Positions 1 through 5,603 of a stretch of 5,981 nucleotides of DNA are shown here, one piece after another; position 1 is the first letter of the stretch; each line of letters begins with the position of its first letter. Below the pieces are notes generated by a model that did not search any database, had not been told where the DNA came from, and saw only the letters and a list, made by a program, of their open reading frames with translations. Made by a program: the position numbers and the translations under genes. This DNA comes from Ktedonobacteraceae bacterium (GTDB lineage Bacteria; Chloroflexota; Ktedonobacteria; Ktedonobacterales; Ktedonobacteraceae), in assembly GCA_017354095.1 (NCBI GenBank), contig JAFMRP010000342.1, forward strand, positions 1 through 5,981, read 5' to 3'.

Positions 1-18
1 GACAAGAGGGAATCCCTT

Positions 19-2673
19 TCATGACTGGCTGAGCAAGCTCGCCTCCAATTCATACGTGCCCGCAGGCAATTCCCATACCGCAGATAGCCCATCAACCAAC
101 ACAACGTCAGAATCCTCTTGCCAGATAAGCGTAGATGGTTCAATGAAAGGCAGATACAGCCGCGCGCGCTGGTTTGCGGGAACGGTGAGGGAGAGCCTGA
201 TCCTGCCGGGTTCTATGGCCTGCCAAGCACTGGCAAACCGACCTTCGGGCAAAGTGAGCACGGCCTTGACCCAATTCAGGCCCGGAACGATGGCGGGTTT
301 GATGGTCAGTGCCGGCTCAGAGGTGAAATCCACGCGTAGGCCAGCAAGGCCGCTGTAGAACCATTCCTCGATATGGCCGAGCATGAGATGATTCTGCGAT
401 GACCCGCTTACTGGTCCATCCCACATTTCGGTGAGAGTAGTTGCCCCCTGCGCGAGCTGGAAGCCATAGCTGGGGTGTTCGCGGCGCTGAGCAAGGGCGA
501 AGATGAGATCAGAACGCCCATATTCCTGCAAAGCCTGTAAAACGAAGCGATAGCCGATATCACCGGCAGTAGTATGATAGCCTCTATCTTGAACATCACG
601 TACAATCTGCTCCAGTACGTCCTGGCGCACACTCCTCTCAACCAGGCCGAAGACGAGCGGAATGGCATTCGCTGCCTGACTTCCGGTGGCGTAGTTCCGT
701 TTTTCCCGATTGAAGAAACGCTGATTGAAAGCATCTTTGATACGTTCTGCCAGTTGCTCATACTGCCTGGCCTGCTCTGTTTTGCCGAGCACGTTGCTGA
801 TTTTCGCCAGAATCGCGGCATCATAAAAATAGAAAGCCGTGGCAGTTAGCGCGATCGGCGTCTGGCTCGCATAAGGCCGATTGGGACCAATATCACACCA
901 GTCGCCAAGACCAAAATCGAGGATGTGCCCATCAGCCCGACTGCTGAGATACACCAGATAGCGCTGCATGGCCGTATAATGCTGATCGAGGATACGCCGA
1001 TCACGATAACGCTGGTACATCAGCCAGGGTGTGAGAATGATCGCGCTGCCCCACTCAGGCGAATCAAGGAAGCCACCCTCAAAGCGTGCATACTCCGGAG
1101 CGATATCAGGCACCAGGCCGTTTTCCCACTGGGCATCGCTCATATTCTCAATCATGAGGGTATAGAGCGTCTCGATGCCATAATTATTACTGATGCTCGG
1201 TCCCATCAGATAGACCTCCTCCAGCCAGCCAAGCTTTTCCCGGTGCGGGCAGTCAGTGAGCAGATTCTGGATATTGCTGCGGATGGCCATGAGGATCAAG
1301 CGATGGATGCGGTTGAGCAAGTCATCAGAGCAGTCGAACTCTCCCGTTGTGGAGACATCAGCCGAAAGCATCTCGCCCGTTATTGTTTCGAGCACTGGCA
1401 CATCTTGCCCAGTGTTCCGGGCAAATTCAACAGGCGCTGCTCCTTCCACCAATACATAGCGAAAGCCATAGTAAGTGAAGCGTGGGCGCCATGTCTCCAG
1501 ACCGCTGCCCCGCAGGGTGTACTGAAACGAAAACGGCGAGCCAATCTCCGATTGATCGACCATACCGTCCCTGAGAAGTTCTGAAGGCGTGATCTTCACC
1601 CTCGCCCCTGCTGGACCACGCACGCTTATACGCACCCAACCAGAGAAGTTCTGGCCAAAATCGGCCAGATAGGATCCGGATTCCAGGCATGTCCATCGCT
1701 GTGGGACAAAGGTCTCGATGATTCGTGGAGAGGGATTCTGCTGAGCGCGCAGCACGGACCCTACGGTGATCTCTACCGGTTGCCACTGCTCGTTCTCTCG
1801 AAAGCCAGGCTCACTCCAACCCTCCTGTTCACGCCGCGCGTCATAATCCTCGCCACCATAAATTGAGGAGAATGTGAGCGGACTGGCGCTGCTCCGCCAT
1901 TGCCCGTCACTTCCGATACGCACAATGCTCCCATCACTGAGAAGAACCTCCAGGCGCGCGATCAGTTTCAATTCGCCAAACGAGCCAGTAAACTTGGTGT
2001 AGCGTTCGCTCGCTGTCACGCGATACATGCCATTGCCTAGCAGCACCCCTAAAACGTTCTCGCCGGTCCGTAATTGCGTGGTCACATCATAGGTCTTGTA
2101 GAGACAAACAGCGTGGTAATTCGTCCAGCCCGGCTCCAGAATATGCTCGCCGATGCACTGTCCGTTGACGTACAGCTCGTACTGTCCTAGCCCGCAAATT
2201 GCCAGGCGGGCGCGTACTACAGGCCGTTCTAGCTCGAAGACACGCCGGAATTGCGGGCACATCTCATCTCCCGCACTGCCTCGCGCCGCCTGAATCCAGC
2301 TTGCCGACCAGTCTCCAGGCGTTAGCAGACCCATTTCCCACCAGGCAGGCTCGCTATATGCTGACATCTCGCCGCGCTCATTCCAGACACGCACGCTCCA
2401 GAAATAGCGCGTCCCGCTGCGCAGCGGCAAACCAGCATATGCAATCTGCACGTTCTGCCTGGACTCTACTGTGCCGCTATCCCATTGCTCGCCGAGACCT
2501 CGCGCCAGTGCATGCACATCGGTAGAGACGATAATCTGATAGGCAGTCTGCGCGCACAAAGCAGAGCCTTCTGCGAATCCCCAGGTCAGGCGCGGCACAG
2601 CTACGTCTATCCCCAGAGGATTCGTCCGATATTCGGTCTGCAGGTGGTCAACTACTACGTTCACGTTTTTCAT
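19..2673 (-). CDS. GH78 alpha-L-rhamnosidase, complete, 884 aa
   Basis: Predicted glycoside hydrolase of family GH78, which releases terminal alpha-L-rhamnose from plant glycosides and polysaccharides with inversion. The N-terminus (EYRTNPLGIDVAVPRLTW, residues 14-31) is the usual GH78 opening and supports the ATG at 2673. Beta-sandwich regions span roughly 1-440, including LYVNGQCIGEHILEPGWTNY around 167-186 and LADFGQNFSGW at 336-346. The (alpha/alpha)6 catalytic domain spans about 445-780. It carries the acidic motif DCPHREKLGWLEE at 474-486, where D474, E479 and E486 align with the essential D/E/D set known in family members. E749 in ATTLTEMWDG is the likely base. A C-terminal beta domain (785-884) follows. 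I see no signal peptide or membrane segment, so it is probably cytoplasmic and acts on imported oligosaccharides. No transporter or rhamnose catabolic gene is beside it. No good Shine-Dalgarno lies next to the ATG; GGAGAG sits 24 nt upstream, which is too far. The family call is very secure; the substrate is unknown. Confidence 0.96.
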   Translation of the reverse strand: MKNVNVVVDHLQTEYRTNPLGIDVAVPRLTWGFAEGSALCAQTAYQIIVSTDVHALARGLGEQWDSGTVESRQNVQIAYAGLPLRSGTRYFWSVRVWNERGEMSAYSEPAWWEMGLLTPGDWSASWIQAARGSAGDEMCPQFRRVFELERPVVRARLAICGLGQYELYVNGQCIGEHILEPGWTNYHAVCLYKTYDVTTQLRTGENVLGVLLGNGMYRVTASERYTKFTGSFGELKLIARLEVLLSDGSIVRIGSDGQWRSSASPLTFSSIYGGEDYDARREQEGWSEPGFRENEQWQPVEITVGSVLRAQQNPSPRIIETFVPQRWTCLESGSYLADFGQNFSGWVRISVRGPAGARVKITPSELLRDGMVDQSEIGSPFSFQYTLRGSGLETWRPRFTYYGFRYVLVEGAAPVEFARNTGQDVPVLETITGEMLSADVSTTGEFDCSDDLLNRIHRLILMAIRSNIQNLLTDCPHREKLGWLEEVYLMGPSISNNYGIETLYTLMIENMSDAQWENGLVPDIAPEYARFEGGFLDSPEWGSAIILTPWLMYQRYRDRRILDQHYTAMQRYLVYLSSRADGHILDFGLGDWCDIGPNRPYASQTPIALTATAFYFYDAAILAKISNVLGKTEQARQYEQLAERIKDAFNQRFFNREKRNYATGSQAANAIPLVFGLVERSVRQDVLEQIVRDVQDRGYHTTAGDIGYRFVLQALQEYGRSDLIFALAQRREHPSYGFQLAQGATTLTEMWDGPVSGSSQNHLMLGHIEEWFYSGLAGLRVDFTSEPALTIKPAIVPGLNWVKAVLTLPEGRFASAWQAIEPGRIRLSLTVPANQRARLYLPFIEPSTLIWQEDSDVVLVDGLSAVWELPAGTYELEASLLSQS

Positions 2674-2744
2674 GCTTATTTCAATGAACTAAAAAAACTC
2701 TCCACTTAGGGCTGCTGCTGCCAGAGGCAGGCAAAGCTGACGAG

Positions 2745-2831
2745 CTAACCCAAACAACTCGCCGCCCGCGGGTGCCTGGCGACCCATGCCTCATCGATGA
2801 GGCGCTCGTACAGTTCACACAACAACCACAT
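2745..2831 (-). CDS. Small unrecognised reading frame, 28 aa, possibly a gene remnant
   Basis: The frame starts at an ATG (2831) and stops at TAG (2745-2747). It encodes a short peptide with natural-looking composition around residues 5-24, including CELYERLIDEAWVARHPRAA. An upstream in-frame TGA lies only about seven codons before the ATG, so it cannot be much longer. It lies on the same strand as the rhamnosidase and ends 71 nt before that start codon. I do not recognise it. It could be the tail of a lost gene (transposase C-termini sometimes look like this), a leader peptide or chance. It contains the palindrome at 2788-2803, so one of the two may be a by-product of the other. Confidence 0.15.
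   Translation of the reverse strand: MWLLCELYERLIDEAWVARHPRAASCLG
2788..2803. promoter_or_regulatory. Perfect 16-bp palindrome, candidate operator upstream of the rhamnosidase
   Basis: GCCTCATCGATGAGGC is a perfect inverted repeat with a central CG. It lies 115 bp upstream of the rhamnosidase start. Palindromes of this size with a central CG are typical operators of LacI-type sugar regulators, which often control glycosidase genes. No regulator gene is in the window and no second copy was seen. The same bases read as codons of the small minus-strand frame, so coincidence is possible. Confidence 0.25.
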
Positions 2832-3345
2832 ACCGTAACCGCTTGAACGTGTTCACTGAAGATGGGTGCTCTGTCCTTTCGTCTCGTGCGTGCCTGCGCC
2901 TTTGCAGAATGCGTTGCCTCTCTGTTTCTATCTAATCACACCAGCGGGACGCTCGGCAACCTTCCCGAACCCACAGAGGCCAAACTCGTTGCGCAACCCG
3001 CGGCATCGCGAACGGTCTGGTCGCCGCAACCCAGTTGGCAGGCGATTACTGGGGCTCGCCGCCCACGCGCGCTTGCTCACAGGATCTAGCAGCGACGTAA
3101 GACAAACGCATCCGATGAACGCAGGCCCACTTGGAGCCGGTTCCTTTAGTTCTCGGTGAGGGGTCGAATGAAGATCGATGCTTTCATGCCCTCTATCATA
3201 CCACATTCCCTATCACCTTTCGTTCAATTGCACTAGCGAGAATCCTTATAGGAGGCAAAACATCTTCCTCACATTGTTGCTGATACGATCCTGCTCGTGC
3301 GGTTATATCGCAAATGAAGAGAGAAAAAACTTATCTCGCTCTTGC

Positions 3346-3374
3346 TTTACATTTTCAACCATCTCTGCTATCCT
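3346..3374 (+). promoter_or_regulatory. Sigma70-like promoter, plus strand
   Basis: TTTACA (3346-3351, five of six bases of the -35 consensus) is followed after exactly 17 bp by TATCCT (3369-3374, four of six bases of the -10 consensus). Transcription would start near 3381, about 135 bp before the tRNA-Gly fragment, on the same strand. It could be a promoter left in front of a tRNA or other lost gene. No intact gene follows it directly. Confidence 0.3.
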
Positions 3375-3515
3375 CTTTTCTGGGGAGTGATGACGCAACA
3401 TCTGTTCCAACCGTTAAGGAGCATCTATTATCGACGTGCGTCTATCACGGCTCAGCGCTCTGAGTCAGCTTCTAGAGCCATTTGAGGCGAAAAAGCAAGC
3501 AGTCAAAGCAACAGG

Positions 3516-3560
3516 TGCCTTCCAAGCAGGCTGTCGCGGGTTCGAGTCCCGTCTCCCGCT
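3516..3560 (+). tRNA. tRNA-Gly(TCC) 3' half only (partial; tRNA relic or att site)
   Basis: The sequence runs from the anticodon arm to the discriminator base of a standard bacterial tRNA-Gly(TCC). It has the loop CTTCCAA (3519-3525), then GCAGG, a five-base variable region, and the T arm GCGGG-TTCGAGT-CCCGT (3537-3553). It ends with the acceptor strand CTCCCGC and discriminator T (3554-3561 boundary at 3560). The matching 5' half is absent. The bases before 3516 pair only three of five in the anticodon stem. A full-length tRNA starting at 3487 would pair only four of seven acceptor bases and has no proper D arm. No CCA is encoded. A functional tRNA is therefore unlikely. The sharp left boundary just before the anticodon loop is what integrases that use tRNA 3' ends leave at the far end of an inserted element. 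It could also be a relic of an old rearrangement. Confidence 0.8.
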
Positions 3561-3676
3561 TTTCTTGTGTGAACTGTCTCTTTGCAAGCGCTTCTCAGGC
3601 CGTTTCGGAGCAATCCGGGAAACGGGAAGCAGCAAGGGACCGTTTTGTGTTTCTGCGAAATAGTACAAATTGACGT

Positions 3677-3748
3677 ACTGCCTCGCTCTGGGCGGAACCG
3701 ACTGCCTTTTCGAGCACGCGACCGACTGCCTCCACCTGTTTCCCGCCG
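3677..3748. repeat. Three phased 24-bp direct repeats
   Basis: The heptamer ACTGCCT occurs at 3677, 3701 and 3725, exactly 24 bp apart. The last bases of each unit are also similar (ACCG, ACCG, GCCG). ACCGACTGCCT is repeated identically at 3697-3707 and 3721-3731. The array lies 40 bp upstream of the RBS of the truncated frame at 3788. It is in phase with that frame, but no start codon precedes it. It could be a protein-binding array, or a remnant of a coding tandem repeat (eight codons per unit). Confidence 0.5.
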
Positions 3749-3787
3749 ATTGTTCCCTCTGTCAACCCAACAAGGAGAGAACATCTC

Positions 3788-3887
3788 ATGGCAACATCGC
3801 GTCACGAGAAACCGTCAACCAGCGTCACCGAAGCACGTGCTCGTGCCCAACGAGCCAAACGCGATTCTCTGGACGAACACCGTCAGG
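3788..3887 (+). pseudogene. Start of an unrecognised charged protein, truncated by the IS
   Basis: A strong Shine-Dalgarno (AAGGAG, 3772-3777) stands 10 nt before ATG 3788. The following 33 codons encode a hydrophilic, Arg/Lys/Glu-rich stretch (for example VTEARARAQRAKRDSLDEHR, residues 13-32), probably helical and perhaps nucleic-acid binding. At 3888 the left end of the insertion sequence begins. The frame continues through the IS only as noise, to 4216. I do not recognise the protein. The remaining part does not appear after the right end of the IS (5169 onward), so it is lost from this locus. That this was a real gene rests on the RBS and the composition only. Confidence 0.35.
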
Positions 3888-3914
3888 TGGTCTTGACCCA
3901 GGGGAATGGAGAAG
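3888..3914 (+). repeat. Left terminal inverted repeat of the IS3-family element
   Basis: The tip TGGTCTTGACCC and the inner ATGGAGA (3906-3912) match the right end at the same spacing. The tip is also repeated perfectly in inverse orientation at 3946-3957, see the hairpin entry. Confidence 0.8.
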
Positions 3915-3957
3915 GGAACATGGGAGGAGAAGCCTTCCCCAGAAAGGGTCAAGACCA
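3888..3957 (+). promoter_or_regulatory. Hairpin over the orfA ribosome binding site and start codon
   Basis: TGGTCTTGACCC (3888-3899) is the perfect reverse complement of GGGTCAAGACCA (3946-3957). Inside it, GGGGAA (3901-3906) pairs with TTCCCC (3935-3940). RNA that enters from outside the IS would fold so that the purine-rich RBS region (AAGGG, 3944-3948) and the A of the orfA ATG (3957) are buried in the stem. Transcripts that start inside the IS would lack the left arm. Known insertion sequences such as IS10 and IS50 use this arrangement to block transposase synthesis from outside transcription. The base pairing is seen; the function is inferred. Confidence 0.5.
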
Positions 3958-4247
3958 TGCAGAAAGCGAAACAAACGTATACCAAGGAATTGAAGCTGGA
4001 AGCGGTGCGTCTGTGGCAAAGCAGTGGAACGTCGCAGGCCCAGATCGCCCACGATCTGGGAGTGGCGGACAGTACGCTCAGCCATTGGTGTCTGCGGTTT
4101 GCCGAACACGGAAAAGAGGCGTTCCCTGGAAGTGGACATCTTCCTCCCCTATAGGCGCGAAAACCGCCGCTTCCAGCGCGAAAACGACCGTTTGCGGCAG
4201 GAGCGTGATGTCTTAAAAAAGCTATCAGCATCTTTTCACGACTGTAG
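3957..4247 (+). pseudogene. IS3-family transposase orfA, frameshifted
   Basis: The regulatory, DNA-binding subunit of an IS3 transposase. From ATG 3957 the frame gives a helix-turn-helix (KELKLEAVRLWQSSGTSQAQ at residues 10-29, then IAHDLGVADSTLSHW), which binds the terminal repeats. It stops at TAG 4152-4154, after only 65 residues. The expected leucine zipper (ENRRFQRENDRLRQERDVLK) is present but lies in the +1 frame from about 4155 to 4218. After the A run at 4215-4220 the usual orfA ending (KKAISIFSRL, stop 4245-4247) is found back in the first frame. The simplest reading is one base gained near 4150 and one A lost from a run that was A7. The protein made would lack its zipper. A sequencing error in both places is possible but less likely. 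Confidence 0.75.
4215..4221 (+). other. A6G slippery run at the orfA-orfB overlap
   Basis: A AAA AAG in the zipper frame sits where IS3 elements shift ribosomes by -1 to make the OrfAB fusion. An A7 run would let orfA slip straight into the orfB frame (KSYQHLFTTVDQRSQLIKEY), which is open from 4217 onward. With six As the register is off by one, so this copy has probably lost normal fusion synthesis. Confidence 0.5.
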
Positions 4248-4261
4248 ATCAACGCTCTCAG

Positions 4262-5248
4262 TTGATCAAAGAATACCGGCAGGATTATTCCATTCGGGTG
4301 ATGTGTCGGGTGCTGGACGTGTCCGAAAGCGGCTATGATGCGTGGCGGGAGCGTCCCATCAGCGAGCACGAACGGGAAGATGCGAGGCTGGCAGCGCTGA
4401 TCCAGCAGCTGTTGGTGGAGCACCGCCAGGTCTACGGGAGCCCGCGCATGCATGCGGTCCTGGCGGCTGAGGGGATCCATGTCCGGCGCAAACGGGTGGT
4501 ACGGCTGATGCAGGGCCTGGGCCTGTCTGCGCTGCCCCGAAAGCGGCGTTCCCCCCAGAGGAAGAAGCACGATCCTCACGCCAGGTTGGCGCCCCATCGG
4601 CTCCATCGCGATGTTCCTGCACAAGCGCCCACTCCCAAATGGGTCACCGATGGCACCATGATCCCGACCCAGGAAGGATGGCTGTCTCTGGCGGTGGTGC
4701 TCGATGGGTATTCCCGCCGCGTGGTGGGCTGGGCCATGGGGGCAAGCGAAGAGGAAGAGCTGGTGACACGGGCTCTGCGAATGGCGCTGGCTCGCCGAAG
4801 ACCCCAGAGCCCCTGTTTCCCGCTCCTGCACCATTCCGACCGAGGAAGCGAAGACACGAGTTTGGGATATCAGGAGTGTTTGAAGCAAGAAGGGATCGAA
4901 GTCAGCATGAGCAGAACAGGAGATGGCTACGACCATGCCGCTATGGAGTCCTTTTTTGCAACCCTCAAGAAAGCGTGTGTTCACCGGCACCACTTTCAAA
5001 ACCGTCGCCAGGCAAGACAGGTGGTTTTTGAGTATCTTGAGTGCTTTTACAATGCGGTGCGGCTGCACTCCACTTTGGGAGACACCAGCCCACGAGCGTT
5101 TGAAGAGGCCGCTGATCATCAGATGCGTTCACCAACTTTATCATCTCCATCTTTCCGGGCCATGTCCAAGAAACGTTTCAAAGATCTGATGACTGACCTC
5201 TCTGGATGCACCATATCCCCATTCCTCACCGAAGGTCATCGTCCCTAA
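4262..5248 (+). CDS. IS3-family transposase orfB (DDE integrase domain)
   Basis: Catalytic subunit that cuts and joins IS ends, normally made as an OrfAB fusion by -1 frameshifting. The frame is open from 4217; TTG 4262 is the first likely separate start. An HTH_21-type region covers about residues 33-90 (LLVEHRQVYGSPRMHAVL at 50-67). The rve core covers about 120-285 and contains the full triad: D130 in KWVTDGT, D193 in HHSDRGS and E229 in HAAMESFF, with 35 residues between the last two. Three places where relatives usually have Tyr have Asp instead (SGYDAW, GSEDTS, LGDTSP), which suggests divergence or decay. The IS ends at 5168, in codon 303. The frame has no stop inside the element, so the last 26 residues are read from the antisense strand of the disrupted aldo/keto reductase gene and are not native. 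Confidence 0.9.
   Translation: MIKEYRQDYSIRVMCRVLDVSESGYDAWRERPISEHEREDARLAALIQQLLVEHRQVYGSPRMHAVLAAEGIHVRRKRVVRLMQGLGLSALPRKRRSPQRKKHDPHARLAPHRLHRDVPAQAPTPKWVTDGTMIPTQEGWLSLAVVLDGYSRRVVGWAMGASEEEELVTRALRMALARRRPQSPCFPLLHHSDRGSEDTSLGYQECLKQEGIEVSMSRTGDGYDHAAMESFFATLKKACVHRHHFQNRRQARQVVFEYLECFYNAVRLHSTLGDTSPRAFEEAADHQMRSPTLSSPSFRAMSKKRFKDLMTDLSGCTISPFLTEGHRP
5142..5168 (-). repeat. Right terminal inverted repeat of the IS3-family element
   Basis: Read on the minus strand from 5168, the tip is TGGACATGGCCC with ATGGAGA 18 bases further in (5144-5150). This copies the layout of the left end. Three of the 12 tip bases differ from the left end, more than is usual for an active element. Confidence 0.75.
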
Positions 5249-5298
5249 ACATAATTCTGAAACACGTAGGCCGCTGTGACCAAAAGTTTGTATCGCAT
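5169..5298 (-). pseudogene. Aldo/keto reductase, N-terminal fragment cut by the IS
   Basis: Aldo/keto reductases are NADPH-dependent oxidoreductases of about 310-340 residues with a TIM-barrel fold. Only the opening is left: FGHSGLRVSELCLGTMTFGE, then EWGYGASREVSHQIFETFL. This is the family's first beta strand, the conserved GTMTFG loop and the first helix. At 5168 the IS begins, and the expected next part (an AGGNFIDTA-like strand with the catalytic Asp) is missing here and elsewhere in the window. There is a second lesion. ATG 5296-5298 followed by CGA TAC AAA fits the normal MRYKTFG start, but one A is missing at 5287-5289, so the ATG is out of frame with the conserved part. The gene is dead twice over. 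Frame-consistent upstream codons reach 5356 but do not look like the native N-terminus. Confidence 0.85.
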
Positions 5299-5603
5299 CT
5301 TTTCTTCGTTTCTCTATACAATCGCTCTTCTTTTCTATTGGGGAGACGGCAAGCAATGGATTCTTTCGCTCTTCATCTTCAATCGTTCCACTAGTAGCAG
5401 AGAGACTGGCATGTCAATCGTATCCAGATTTTTTCCTCTTTGCCAGCCTCCAGGCGTCGCAAGCTCAATTCGACTGTCCACGTCACCATATCAGCAGGCA
5501 TTGCACACCATCCCATGGCAGATCTCGTCATCTCATGGTTCACAGAGATGGAGCTTTCAAACTGGCCCCCTTGTCAATCGAGAAGCATTTGAGATAACAG
5601 GTA
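5299..5603. other. Spacer between the broken reductase and the VOC gene
   Basis: No recognised gene. On the minus strand an open stretch from about 5576 to a TAG at 5391-5393 could encode up to about 61 residues, or 46 from ATG 5531. It includes ADMVTWTVELSLRRLEAGKE and has some coding flavour, but I cannot assign it to a family and it has no clear RBS. It may be a remnant of a gene that lay between the VOC gene and the reductase. The plus-strand frame across the same region (5276-5626) looks like noise. A minus-strand TATAGA (5312-5317) could serve as a -10 for the reductase, with no good -35. Confidence 0.4.

Larger units (their letters stand above)
2674..3515. other. Gene-poor spacer of about 840 bp
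   Basis: No recognisable gene is present on either strand. Several frames of 70-97 codons exist (for example 2866-3159 plus and 2928-3206 minus), but they lie over one another, are rich in Arg/Pro/Ser and match no family I know. Features listed separately are a 16-bp palindrome at 2788-2803, a small minus-strand frame at 2745-2831 and a promoter-like pair at 3346-3374. There is also a near-palindrome TGAAC-GT-GTTCA at 2844-2855. An AGGAGG-like sequence near 3250 has no start codon at a usable distance. The seven-A run at 2691-2697 makes the rhamnosidase leader locally AT-rich. The region could be decayed mobile or gene DNA. Confidence 0.6.
3888..5168 (+). mobile_element. IS3-family insertion sequence, 1,281 bp, probably non-autonomous or decaying
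   Basis: The boundaries come from two matching ends. The left end begins TGGTCTTGACCC and the right end, read inward on the minus strand, begins TGGACATGGCCC (9 of 12 identical). Both ends then share ATGGAGA at the same offset of 18 bases, giving about 18 matches in 27 without a gap. TG...CA tips, a length of about 1.3 kb, and an orfA with helix-turn-helix and leucine zipper followed by an orfB with a DDE integrase domain are all typical of IS3. No target duplication is visible: the left flank ends CAGG and the right flank begins AGAA. The left flank is a truncated plus-strand frame and the right flank a truncated minus-strand aldo/keto reductase. This suggests that DNA beside the element was deleted or recombined after insertion. 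Damage in orfA suggests this copy cannot move by itself. Confidence 0.88.

Noticed and set aside
1..18. AGGGAATCCCT near the window start as a terminator of the rhamnosidase gene
   Set aside because: The stem is only four base pairs with a three-base loop, and the T tract cannot be judged at the window edge.
925..1584. 219-codon plus-strand open frame
   Set aside because: It lies antisense within the rhamnosidase gene, whose protein is clearly real over this stretch. No RBS or recognised domain.
2928..3206. 92-codon minus-strand frame in the spacer
   Set aside because: Arg/Pro-rich, overlapped by two equally long plus-strand frames, no family resemblance and no RBS. Not enough to call a gene.
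3178..3390. 70-codon plus-strand frame near an AGGAGG-like sequence
   Set aside because: The AGGAGG lies inside the frame, not before its ATG, and no start codon follows it at a suitable distance.
3487..3560. A full-length 74-nt tRNA-Gly starting at GCG 3487
   Set aside because: Only four of seven acceptor pairs and three of five anticodon-stem pairs form, and the D arm is not credible. Only the 3' half is supported.
3677..3748. The phased repeats as a CRISPR array
   Set aside because: Only 7-11 bases repeat with a 24-bp period, too short for CRISPR repeats and spacers, and no cas gene is present.
3465..3805. Minus-strand frames containing GRRDSNPRQPAWK and GDGTRTRDSLLGR
   Set aside because: These peptides are the well-known false translation of the antisense strand of a tRNA-Gly gene end. 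They confirm the tRNA fragment and are not proteins.
3815..5119. 434-codon minus-strand open frame
   Set aside because: It is antisense to the whole IS transposase, has low-complexity Pro/His/Arg-rich composition and no known domain. It is a shadow of orfB.
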